Assembly (NCBI GenBank): GCA_946965045.2 | Contig: OX337235.1 | Span: 62,001 to 126,000, forward strand | DNA: 64,000 bases | Source of the DNA: Epithemia pelagica | Taxonomy: Eukaryota; Bacillariophyta; Bacillariophyceae; Surirellales; Surirellaceae | Direction of reading: 5' to 3' | Shown here: one piece after another, positions 22,694 to 33,487 of the stretch | Position numbering within the stretch: the stretch's first letter is position 1 | How the letters are laid out: every line of letters starts with the position of its first letter | Translations under genes and position numbers: made by a program | Notes under the pieces: model-generated | The model's database searches: none | What the model saw: only the letters and a program-made list of their open reading frames with translations | Told to the model about the DNA's origin: nothing

Positions 22694-22963
22694 CCTATCG
22701 GTGTGGCTTTGCAAAATTCCATGGACATGGAACAATGACATGCTTCTAGAACTCGAATGGCTCCAAATTTTCGTATAGACCATTTGGGTATCATTTGCAT
22801 GGACGGTAAAGGCTCTGAATTTGTCTATCATCAACCAAAAGACTTGCAATAGACCCTACCGGTGTGGTGTTGCCGTCGTCCCAAAATTCTATGGACATGG
22901 AGCAAAGACATTCTTCTAGAAATCGAATGGCTCCAAATTTTCTAGAGACCCTTGGGGTATCAT
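22694..22963. repeat. Imperfect direct repeat of about 105 bp
   Basis: 22694-22794 and 22855-22963 share most of their sequence (gtgtgg..ttcyatggacatgg..ttctaga..tcgaatggctccaaatttt..ggtatcat). They lie between the Cys-rich gene 2 promoter and the 3' end of the giant gene; the rest of 22439-23030 holds no gene. Confidence 0.8.
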
Positions 22964-23030
22964 AGGCATTGATTGATGGTAGGTAGTGGTTTTGCTGATA
23001 GGTGGGCATGGTCTTGTATATTAGAAATCT

Positions 23031-26000
23031 CTATTCGTCACTAGATTTCTGGCCCGACGCCAAGCCTCCAATTTCATGAGAATTGTCATCATCGTTTTGT
23101 GTTACGGTAGCACTCAAAGATCTTGCATTTGTGCTAAAAAACCAACCAATCGTATGATTTCCCACATTCTTGTCTTTCGGTGGTATGGAGTGTGTATGGA
23201 CAGATGTTCCATGTCTGATGATTCTCCCGTCCCATGCGATCGCAATGCCATGGAATAACCGGATACAAAGCCCATGATAAGTCTTGTCCTTATGCTTTAT
23301 AAGGACATTGGGAAGGACGAAATACCAATTGTTGGTGCTGCCCGGGTTGGTTTCTGTCCAGATTGTAAAGGACACTGATGCATCATGAATATCATAGTGG
23401 CTTGCATTCATCAAATCGCAACTCAAAATGATGGATGATGACACACCCCTTTCGTTTCCTCCCAATTCGTTTGGGACATCCAAACCGAAGTTTGTTTCCA
23501 GGTGTCTGAAAGCCGATAACACACCAGGGAATTTCCTCTCACAGAATCGCCGAACACCTCCACAGATTTTTGGCAATATATTCATCATGTTTGGAGATAT
23601 TTTGAAAAGTTTGTCAGAAAAGAATGTACTTCTGCCACCCGTTTTTGTGCACACACCAACAGATGTCATGGTCCCCATATCACCATGGTTACACCTTGCA
23701 TTGGCTGATCTCTCTAGTGTACCGCTCTGCGCGAAGTGACATGACCTCTTGTGTAACAATGAAAGTAGGTTTTTGTCATTTTGCTGAAGTGTTGTCACTT
23801 TGACATGGCTGATGGTTTCGTTTTTACCCGCGTACCCACGTGTCCGAACAATGAATGTTGTATCTTCTCCGGTATCCCTTACATCAAACAGGAGCGGACG
23901 GACCGAAGTATCAGGCGGAGGGGACAGGTTTCTATACAATGCTCCATGGACGTACTTTCGGCATCCAGTCTTGTTAGCACTGGCTTTATTCAGCAGTGTT
24001 TCACGATACCACACTCTAAGAGAATGTTGGTCATTTGGTGTCATTTTTGGTCTGGACTTTTCACTTGTGTAATGATCAGGGGCCCAAAGTGGAGAACCAC
24101 TTTCAACATCAGACGCTTGGTAGCATTCATGGACAACTCTCTTTGCACTTTGTGTCCAATCAATACACCAACACTTGACAACCTTTTTGAGGAATGCCCC
24201 ACCACTTGGTTGGCCGTCGGAATGTCGTAAGCGCAGCCAGGATATAGGTAGTGCTACCAAAGATGAAGTGCATTCCGATGTTGCATACCCAGTATTCATT
24301 ATCATTGCCGAAGTATAAAAAATACCGGCCAAAGGGATGATAACGATCACGTCATGGAAAATATGGTCCATACAATCATCACAGTTTTTCTTGGATGTGC
24401 GACAATGGAAGATTGTATCGTCAAACGCAGACCACACGGTTTTGGGGTATTTCCGATGTCCCTTATGTCGTTGACAGCGATTCAGTACACATTCTACCAA
24501 GAAGGCACATGGAGACCGGGTTGTTAAGAACTTCGGGTCACATTCTGTCACATGAAGCTTGTTGTCTTCGAAACAACAATGGCTTGCTGGATCTTCCGTC
24601 ACCTCACCAACCATGTCTTTCATTTGTTCGTATATGTTAGGTAATTTTCCCATGATTGTCTGGAGGTCTGTTGGTGTGATGTCGTAGTCTTTCAGAACCT
24701 TTGTATAGCAGATGCCGAACATTCTCCGATCATCATTGCTACTGAGACAGAGTGATAGTAAGTCGCGTAGTCTTTTTGCTACCTTGTCCATGTCAGGAAT
24801 TCCAAAAAAACACATTTCTGTATGATCGGATTCATTTGGTTTGGAGAATTTTGTCGTCAAATGGCTAGGTTTCTCAGCCTGTCGTCTCTTATACTTCTTC
24901 ATCGTTTCATGTGTTAGTGTCAACTTCGATAGGCCCTCTTGTCGTCGTTGCTTGTTCGTGGGTAGTCCCCTGGATGAACCAATGGTCTTACATTCTTTCC
25001 TTTTCCTTTCCGGTGAAGTATTCTGTTCGTCAGTATCGTCATGATTACCGTGTATTGGAGACTTGTGAATCTCCTTCGTACCTCGTTCGTCTTGTATGCG
25101 CTGATCCGTTTGTGTTGTCGTGTTGATGCTACTTCCCTTGTTATGGTCGTTTTTTGTCATTTGGTCATCGTTGTTCTTGTTGCTACCTTTTTGTTTGTCT
25201 GTACTATCCTTTCCTTCTTTGGTTTGTGTCGCATCATCTTGGTTGACACTGTCATTGTGACAGCTAGACGGATTATCACTGTCAGGTGTGTTGTTGGCAT
25301 TCTTAGACCCGTTCTCTCCAGAATTTCCGTGTTGTTCGTAAGCAACAATCTCTTGCTTGCCACATTCCTTGCCCTTTTGTTTGTCTGTAGAACCGTTGCC
25401 ATCTCTGCTTTGTATCTCTTCTCCTTGTCCACATTCATCTTGGTGACTGGAGGTTGCTTTCTGACCGCTCTGTCTGTTCCGATCATCCCTCTCCTGATTG
25501 TCCTTGGAATTCCAACCAAGTTTGGATAGGCCATCCTGCCCTCCACGACTCGCTGTAGTGTGATGAATGTCCTTTTCTCTCTCTCTACGAGGTGATTGAT
25601 TTAGTTGACTATTACCTCTATCAGTTGAGGGACGGTTAGGCTCTCTCTGACGGGTACGCCTAGAATGATCGTTGTGTCCAGGATGACTGTCTCTAAGTGA
25701 CAAATGGTGCCTGGAATGTTCGTTGTATCCAGGGAATCTCTCCCAATCCATCGGATCCATCGGATGTCGATTAGACCATTGATTGTGGCTATCTCTATAT
25801 ACCGAATGGTGCCTTGTATGTTCTCTCGAATGTTCGTTGTATCCAGAGAATCTCCTCCAATCCATCGAATGTCGATTAGACAATTGATTTTGATTATCAT
25901 GTCTTCTTTTTCTATCCCAGTAAGTGTTTTCCATGATTTGATCTCTTCTCCCTCTAGACTCGTCTTGGTGGTTATCATGGTATCCATGTTGGTCTTGTCG

Positions 26001-29000
26001 TTCAATGACTCCTCTTCTAGTTTGTTGGTTATCTTGATCGAAATGTGAATGACGAGACCCATGATAATCCGATGTATTAGATCCTCTCGATCCTGGATGA
26101 TCATCATTGAATCGATTCTGTCCATGCTTACAATACACTGGCCTGTCATGTTCAGGTAGCGAACCCCACTCATTTGTTCTGGGGCTTCGAGTTGTCGACA
26201 GGACGTTGTTCTGATTCCGTCCTCCCCACAGCCCATGTGGATTCTCTCTCTTGTCCTTGGTTCTTTCGTTATCATGTTGGGTTTGCTCTGTTCTATGTCT
26301 TTCTTCAGGCAGCTCACTCCGGTTACCCCAATTCGCAGGCATTGCAACGGAACGTGATGAGTTATTTCCTCCCCATTGCTGGTATTTAGGCTTCTCACCC
26401 TCTGGTGACTGATAGATTGCTTTGTGTTCAGAAGGATGAGTATATGTTCTTTGAACAGAACGTGTCATAGGACAGAAGTACAATAGACTTTGAATATCCT
26501 GGCTGCACACCATACATGTGTTGTGGCCCCGCTGCATCCAATCTCCAACACATTCCCGACAAAATGTATGTCTACAAAGAAACAGTTCGCAATCCACTTT
26601 TCTGGTCATACAAATCGAACAAACCTCGGGCTTGTATTTTGTCTCAACTCCTCTTTGTTCTAGTGTTGATGGCTTGTTACTCACGGGTGATTTTTTTGAT
26701 GATTCTTCAGGGTGTCCCTCAATCGTAGTTGTAGTGTCTTTGATTGTTTTCCTATGTCCCTCTTCAGGGAATCCCTCGCTCATAGTTGTAGTGTCTTCCG
26801 CTGTTTTCTTGTGTCCCTCTATCTTCTCCGCACCAAACATGTGGATGTTACTCTTGATCTTTTGTCCACACTGGGGACACCATACATTATGATACTTGAA
26901 CCGTATTCGTAAGCAATTTCCGTGAACCAGATGTCCACATGGGATGAGGGTACAGACTTCGCTGTCTGTATCTGTTTTCAATGCCCTGTTACAGCATACA
27001 CAAGAATCTGGACAATATACAACGGTCGGTAGCAATCGATTTATATCTCTCTTGGAAAGTTTGGAGTCAAGTAACACCTCCTTGGGTTCTAATCCCACCC
27101 TCGGGCACGGTATGAACAATATGTCACCATCCGTAGTCCACGTCTCTGAACACCCACCATCAGATAGATCGACGTTCTCCTGGTATTCGTATTTATCGGT
27201 ACCACGTGAAAACCCCACTTCAACAGGATCGTCGTCGCTGTTGCCATTGAAATTGTCAGGTCCCAACACCAAAGGAGAAATCGAATTGCCTTCAACAGCA
27301 TGCTCTAGTCCTCTCGAAAATTCATTATTGTACCGTATTTGATTACTCGAAAAACAATTGGATATCGTCATACTCTTGTCTATCTGACCTTCTTTCCGAC
27401 CCGGGTTTGGTCGACTACTCATTATGTTTCCAAGCATTCTGATCACAATAGCTTGTGGCATTGGCTTTGGAGTATCCTTCTTAGGTTCTGGCATTTTCAC
27501 AATGCGATATCGCCACTTGTTACATTCCTTGTTTGTATCATCTTCTTCCACTAATGATGGGTCATAACATAGACTGACAGGCAGGGCACCTTTTGACGTA
27601 TTGACCAGGTCCCATTTCCGTAGTACATGACGCGTCGTTCCTTCCCAGTATTGGTCTGATCGATTATGTATTGGTTCGTAGATATGAAGTATCTTTTTGT
27701 CGATTTCGAAAGCCAATAAAGCTGGGTCGCTGACATCAGTTGCTGTTGTCAAGGCAATGATCGCCAATATCAGTGTGTTCGGATCCTGTTGTCTCCATGA
27801 TGACATAGGAATTTTCTTAGGAAATGGGTTCCTGTTTGCTTCATCAAATGTTACTTTGTCAACATATACTAGGTTCTGATGGTTGTGATGGACCATCAAT
27901 TTCAAACAAGTATAGAAAGACTCAATCGGCATGCCCGTCCTTGAAGTGTTGTAGCAAAGATCTCTCCGACGATGTCTATGTGGGATATGCAAAACACGCG
28001 TTGTAGGGTCCTGGTCATTCATCAACCCACTGTAAGACATGCATAGTGTGCACCTAAATAATGTCTTGATTTCGACATGCGTGTTGTCCTTCCCCATACT
28101 CTTAGCATACTGGGTTGCTAGCTTCATGGCCGACTTGATGTTCTCGTTGTTTCTGTTAGTTTGTTTTTCCGCGAACTTGTCCAAGTAACCGTCACCAATG
28201 TTGTCGATTGATTCATTCGAGTCCCATGAGTCTTTTCTTCTCTTCTGGTTTACTATAGGATCAAGAACGTGTGGAATTTCAATGAAAGGCTGTGGTACCA
28301 CACCATCACCTGTCTCCTCAATTCCCTTGTTTATGGAAGCACAACGTCTCTAAGACAAAGAGACCAATCATTTTTGAGATTGTCTAATCCTTCTCGATTC
28401 TTGGCAAGTCGCTCGAACATCTTACCTCGTTGTCTGCGGTTTTTATTGTCGTCGCTTATAATCTTCCTGACCTCTTCCACACGGTCTGATTTGAGGGCAA
28501 CTTGGTTCGACGTTGTAATGGAAGTTGGTAGTACTTGATCCTTTTTCTCGTCAGTAGGATCATTACCAGCGACGACCTTCTGTCTCTTTTTTGCCGGCGA
28601 GTCTATACTCCGACGTTGCACGGCAATTTCTTTCGATTTCCTGGCAGACAGTACCTCTTGTTTTTCTATATAATGCAGTAGATCGTAGAACATACCGCCA
28701 TCGTCTCCGTTTCTTCCATATTGTACCAAAGAATCTCTTTCTTCAAGGTACATCTTGAACCATGTGTCAGGCATCGTATACAACAGTGCTTTCTCCATTT
28801 GGATATTGGAAATCACGTCCATGTTCTCGTCCGATGTCGATTCTGAGATGAAACGGTGTATGGCCACCATATGTTCGATAACCCATGCGATTTTACCAAC
28901 AGGTACGAGACGCGGTTTCCTGTAAAGGGAGGAATCATCTAGAAGGTATCGTTTCAATGCTTCTCCAATCCCACCGATCCCCTTGCGTGTCTTCTTAGAG

Positions 29001-29548
29001 ACTAAGCCATGAGAGGAAAGAAATCTGATAATGGTTTGTCTCAGATTCTCAGCACCGTCTATCACTGTTGTCCCAAATGCCTGATTCCAAATATTGGAAA
29101 CAGGACTGTAGAGAGTCTTTTTGAACAACAGTCGAGCAACCATTGGAGTCAACTTGTCATCATCATCCATCTCGTTCTTAATTCTTGTGAAACAGAAAAC
29201 GGAGTGACAGATGATATCTTGGAATGCAGGCGAATAACAGATTGGTAGGAATATCTTCACATAATGGCCGTCATGTGGTACCTCCACTGTTGTCCATTTT
29301 CCTGATTTGTCTTGGAAAACACTTTCATACCAATTGAGGACACTTTCGTATGTAATGGGCATAATACCGGTGTAGTGAGATTCCTCGCTTGTGTGTGTTC
29401 GAAGTGTATGATTGGTACCAGAAACAGTCATAGTCGACACGTCCTTTCTTTTGTTTCGCACTTCATCATTCATTGAAGAAGGGTCACCAGGATTCTTGGC
29501 GGTCGGTGGTTTTTTGTAGCGAGGGCCCTTGATGCGGTTGCCCGCCAT
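23031..29548 (-). CDS. Giant transposon protein: two RING fingers and 2OG-Fe(II) dioxygenase-like C-terminus
   Basis: Exon 1 28426-29548, exon 2 23031-28309, with a 116-nt intron 28310-28425 (GAG|GTAAGA..GACAG) in matching phase; 2133 aa. Unspliced, the second part has no ATG to start from. Residues 1-375: unknown, folded-looking, with a basic end. RING 1 at about 807-858 (C-x2-C ... PCGHLVHGNC ... CPQC); RING 2 at about 938-977, a classic C3HC4 (CSIC..CRHTFCREC..CMVC), so ubiquitin-ligase activity is likely. About 1000-1500: disordered, Arg/Asp/His/Ser-rich, with internal repeats (GYNEHSR, NRHSMDW). C-terminal 600 residues: Cys-rich unknown part, then about 1970-2095 with SHYDIHD (HxD), NWYFVLPN, and LFHGIAIAWDGRIIRHGTS, which could supply the distal His and Arg of a 2-oxoglutarate/Fe(II) oxygenase such as TET/JBP. 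The oxygenase call is pattern-based and could be wrong; the RINGs are firm. Confidence 0.75.
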
Positions 29549-29565
29549 TTTGTACTTGTCGCGAT

Positions 29566-30866
29566 GCGCTTTTTGTGTAGCGTCTTTGTTTCAACAACAA
29601 CAACAACAAGGGTAGTCGAGGAAGCGCTTTAATTGTAGCGTCTTTGAGACAACCTTGTGTACTTGTCTAAACAGTAAAAAGTGTGCGCTGAATTGTGTAG
29701 CGTCTTTGGTTTGGTCCTGAACTCTGGTGGTAACAAAACAACAACCAAATCGAAGGAATACACTACGACGCGCTTTATGTGTAGCGTCTTGTTCGTTGTG
29801 ATCCAACAATCGGTGCCAGAATTTGCTACTCCAAAACCAGGGGTTGGTTGGTTGTCCAAGCAATCTCGCGACAAGAATAGAACAGAAGCAACTGGCTACC
29901 ACCGTGTCACACTGCTTGCTTTGGGTCTGTTCTATTCAAGTCCGAGTATCACGAGGACAGGAGGGTTCTTGATAAACAATCTAACAGATAGCCCGAAACC
30001 GCTTCAATTGTAATAGCGTGATTGGAGTGAAGGACAGAGCTGGGTGAAACAAGCAACAATCAGACAGATGCCCCAAGCCGCTTTAATTGTAGCGTGGTGA
30101 TTGGAATGGCAGAGCTGCAAGATAGTGCAAGTTTCAAAGATAGGACAAATGTCGACAATATTTCGAATGCTCTGGTGGTCGTTCTTCTTCTTGGGTTCCT
30201 CTTCTTCTTGTTTTCCTGTTGTAGCGGTTTTGGAGTGAAGGTCGTGGTTGAAAGGAAGCAAGCAACAATCAGACAGATGCCCCAAGCCGCTTTAGTTGTA
30301 GCGTGATTGGAATGGCAGAGCTGCAAGATAGTGCAAGTGTCAATGTCTCGAATGCTCTGGCCGTGCTTGAGTTCCTCTTCCTCTTCTTCTGGTGCAGCGG
30401 TTTTGGAGTGAAGTGTTGTAGCGGTTTTGGAGTGAAGGTCGTGGTTGAAAGGAAGCAAGCAACAATCAGACAGATGCCCCAAGCCGCTTTAATTGTAGCG
30501 TGATTGGAATGGCAGAGCTGCAAGATAGTGCAAGTGTCAATGTCTCGAATGCTCTGGCCGTGCTTGAGTTCCTCTTCCTCTTCTTCTGGTGCAGCGGTTT
30601 TGGAGTGAAGGTGGCTGAAGAGGAAGCAAGCAACAAAAAGGTGGCTGAAAAGGAACCAAGCAACAATCAGACAGATGCCCCAAGCCGCTTTAATTGTAGC
30701 GTGATTGGAATGGCAGAGCTGTTAGGTTGATGAAAGAAGTTGGATAGGTGAAAGGATTGAAAAGGGAATCTCGGCAGAGAGAAAGCAAGCAACAAAAAGG
30801 TGGCTGAAAAGGAACCAAGAAACAATCAGACAGATGCCCCAAGCCGCTTTAATTGTAGCGTGATTG
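29566..30866. repeat. Tandem repeat block upstream of the giant gene
   Basis: About ten copies of a motif like cGCTTTAATTGTAGCGT (near 29566, 29622, 29692, 29771, 29999, 30078, 30287, 30484, 30684, 30844). The last five lie in units of about 160-210 bp that each begin caatcagacagatgcccc (30057, 30266, 30463, 30664, 30823). The motif contains a CGCT..AGCG inverted core. The block starts within about 20 bp of the giant gene's ATG, so it covers its promoter and the inner side of the right end. Short frames here are repeats of one another, not genes. Confidence 0.85.
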
Positions 30867-31239
30867 GAATGGCAGAGCTGTTAGGTTGATGAAAGAAGCT
30901 GGATAGATAATGGGATTGAACAGGGGAATCTCGATAGCGTTGGGTGATCGATTGTTGTTGTTGCTGCTGCTGTTGTTGTTGTTTGTTGTGGTGTGTTGGG
31001 TGGAGGTGGAGGGAGATGAATGAGCATCGATTCTGGTGGTCGTTGATTGTTGAATGACTAGTATGCTAAGTTGTTCGGTTTTGTTCGATGGATCAGAGTG
31101 TCGAGTTGGTAATCCCCGCGGTTTGGGTGATTGGGAAGGAGGATCCATCTGAGACATTCTTTGGGACATCCATGTGCGTCAGTCTTTCTGGCAGCTGCTG
31201 TGTGATGTGGTGGGAGTGGAAATTCGTGATTCAAAGGTG
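30867..31239. other. Non-coding part of the transposon right arm
   Basis: Contains a TTG/CTG trinucleotide run (about 30951-30990). No gene seen. Confidence 0.5.
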
Positions 31240-31515
31240 AGGGGACAGACGCTTGCGCATGAGGGTTGCGTCATGCGCGTCTCGGGGGGGTCGAGCGCGC
31301 CAGATAGTTGTAGTGCGCATTATCGGAGTGTGGCGCGCGTTATTCGTGGTTTGATCGCGGGCTTGTGCGCATTAAAATTGTGGCATGCGCGTGATAGTCA
31401 GCTCGATCTCTAGAACTAGCTAGAGAAATGTGCATTGTTAGACCTAGATTTGCAGATTTAGTTGGGAAAGCAGGATTATAGTTAAAAACTGCGCATATAA
31501 AAATAAACTGCGCAT
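31240..31515. repeat. Right subterminal repeats (GCGC motifs)
   Basis: Scattered GCGC sites in contexts like tGCGCAt: near 31254, 31275, 31295, 31315, 31336, 31369, 31386, 31489 and 31509. They mirror the GCGCA motifs of the left end and so are probable transposase-binding sites. The sequence between them is AT-rich toward the terminus. Confidence 0.7.
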
Positions 31516-31587
31516 AAAAAATTTTAATTTGGCGAATTTTTTCTAGAAATTCGCTTTTGGGGGTGGAAATCAAGCGCCGGGGCCCAT

Positions 31588-31602
31588 TTCCCTCCTTAGA
31601 TG
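31588..31602 (-). repeat. Right terminal inverted repeat
   Basis: ttccctccttagatg; reverse complement catctaaggagggaa, 14/15 identical to the left end. Confidence 0.85.
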
Positions 31603-31644
31603 CACCTCATCGTTGCTGGTGTTGGTGTTGTTCGTGAGCAACAT
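31603..31644 (-). pseudogene. Stranded first codons of propeller copy B
   Basis: Minus strand from ATG 31644: MLLTNNTNTSNDEV, matching the start of copy A (MLLTNNNNNSNDEV). It stops exactly at the transposon junction; the rest of the gene continues at 13159. Similarity to the copy A upstream region continues to about 31680. Confidence 0.9.
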
Positions 31645-33487
31645 GGTCGTTCGAGTCGATCACAAAAGATGCGCAATGGTGTCTGTGGACTTGCACAGAT
31701 TATGTGCTCTCCGTTTCTCGACAAAGAAAAAAACTCAATAACCTGCTCCACGTCTGATTCGTCCACTGCCCAATCGTGTACTGTCTGTACCAGATCGCAA
31801 TCCGCAACCTCCGGTTTGCGCGAGTTGCGGGTCGTCGCATGCCTTGACTTGTATAGTAGGAGATTGCAAAGATTTGGTTGCAGTTTGTAGTTCTGCGCAT
31901 CTGGAACACCACCGATATTTGTATCTTAGGAACAAAAATCGTCTGTGGGCTAGGTGCTAGGTGACGAAAGAACTGGTCGCGCGCCAGCAGTCCGTTAGAG
32001 AACATGACCGCGACCTGCAAGACTAAATAGAAATCGCATTTAATACATGACGGCTAAGTAATCAACAAGGACATGTGTGAGTCACCGGCTAGGCCCTTAT
32101 TTAACAAATTTGATAAAAGATGTATCCTTTTGTACCAAACGGATACAGGACCAAATCTGGGGTACATTCGGCGAAGGATGAACTATGTACCCTTTTGAAC
32201 AAACTGTACCCCCTTTGTCCCCAGTTGTACCCATGTATCCATTGGATACATTTTATACATATTTTGTATCCGATGGATACAAAAACCACGACGCAGGCTC
32301 GCTCGCTAGATTTTAAAATAGTCCTAGAATATTTACAGTGAGTTTCAGTGATTTTGCCGGCGTGATGAGATGCAACCCAAAATATGAACCTGTCAGTCAT
32401 CCGTTAGGTCCTTATTTCACAAATATGATAAAATACGTATCCTTTTGTACCAAACGGATACAGGGGGTACATTCGGCGAAGGATGAACTATGTACCCTTT
32501 TGAACGAACTGTACCCCCTTTGTCCCCAGTTGTACCCATGTATCCATTGGATACATTTTATACATATTTTGTATCCGATGGATACAAAAACCACGACGCA
32601 GGCTCGCTCGCTAGTTTTTTTCATTCTTAAATAGTCTTGTTGATGTTCGAATACATAGGCTTATTCAAGACTAGAATAACGTACATACAACCGTATCCTA
32701 CAAAATCTACAATAGTGATTTTTAGTGATTATGCCGGCGTGACGAGATGCGTTGAAACCATTTTACCCATCGGGATTGGGGCTGACCAGAAAAATGAACC
32801 TTGGTTGCAGATATCGGTGGTGTTCCTGGTTTTGTGTCTCTCAAGAAAGAGGCCCCCGTTACTCCCAAGCAGGGGTGATCCCGAGTAATGCGTGATTGAA
32901 TGCACGCTCTGCATTTGAGTGCTTGGAAGATGCTGACCCAACAGCGAACTTGACTCACCCCCGCTGGGAAGTAGTAAATATGGAGTGTACGATGTGCAAC
33001 ATAGGGCTAATAGCTTCTCTGATAGTATGTATTCGAATCGCGACGCATCACTCCTGATGAAGAAGATTACTATTTGATCGAAGAATATATTATTCGATTG
33101 AAAATAGTTATGCCCAATCAACAACCAAATGGCCATTTATTATTTGTGTTTCTACTTTCTACTGGCGAAACATCCAAGTCTTGACGAAGCAAGGATGTGG
33201 GTCTTGTTGTTCTGTGGTGGTGATGGTTCTTTGCAATGCGTGAGTTGTGGGTTTCATTGGGTGTTGGATAGCTGCTGGCCAAATGTGGAATTACCTAGGT
33301 AGGTAGTTTGCTTGTTCTATTCTGAGCGCTGTGATACTACGGATACTAAAGTTCTATCGTTCCCTCGAACCTGCGAGACGCTCCAACTGTGGACCACTGT
33401 TGATGGCCTTGGTTTGTACTAGAGAGAGAATGGACGATCTTTTGTCGGGGAACTACCTACTACCGTTACAACTTGTTGGTTGCATGC
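31645..33487. other. 1.8-kb non-coding, repeat-rich region
   Basis: Between the stranded propeller fragment and the 3' end of the hydroxylase gene. No convincing gene seen. Holds the tandem duplication at 32079-32760 and a 40-nt imperfect hairpin at 33070-33109 (actatttgatcgaag / inverted partner). Confidence 0.5.
32079..32760. repeat. Tandem duplication of about 310-bp units with palindromic GTATCC sites
   Basis: Two direct units (about 32079-32394 and 32395-32760). Each has gtatccttttgtaccaaacggatac, ggtacattcggcgaaggatg, two 15-bp palindromes (GTATCCATTGGATAC and GTATCCGATGGATAC), aaaaccacgacgcaggctcg, and ends near gccggcgtga(t/c)gagatgc. The second unit has about 50 extra bp near its end. 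Nature unknown. Confidence 0.85.

Larger units (their letters stand above)
13160..31602. mobile_element. 18.4-kb Plavaka/CMC-like DNA transposon with cargo genes
   Basis: Boundaries come from the interrupted host gene. The intact copy A reads gcatgcaccacctcatcg; here gcatgcacca is followed by the element and then cacctcatcg, giving a CA target duplication (13158-13159 and 31603-31604), or CAC if the outermost base of the left end belongs to the target. The ends are inverted: catctaaggaaggaa at 13160-13174 and its near reverse complement at 31588-31602 (14/15 match). Both ends carry GCGC-rich subterminal repeats. Inside are a CMC-type transposase (16245-20097), a 594-aa gene, two related Cys-rich genes, a giant RING/dioxygenase-like gene and a tandem-repeat block. 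Short target duplications and subterminal repeats fit the CACTA/Mirage/Chapaev group. The transposase is disrupted, so this copy is probably not autonomous unless recoding occurs. Confidence 0.9.

Noticed and set aside
27500-27760. Ulp1/C48-type protease domain in the giant protein
   Set aside because: The LLAFEIDKKILHIYEP stretch is faintly similar to the C48 strand, but the catalytic His, Asp and Cys cannot be placed.
31600-31890. 96-codon plus-strand frame
   Set aside because: Its start is the antisense of the stranded propeller codons; the rest has no features.
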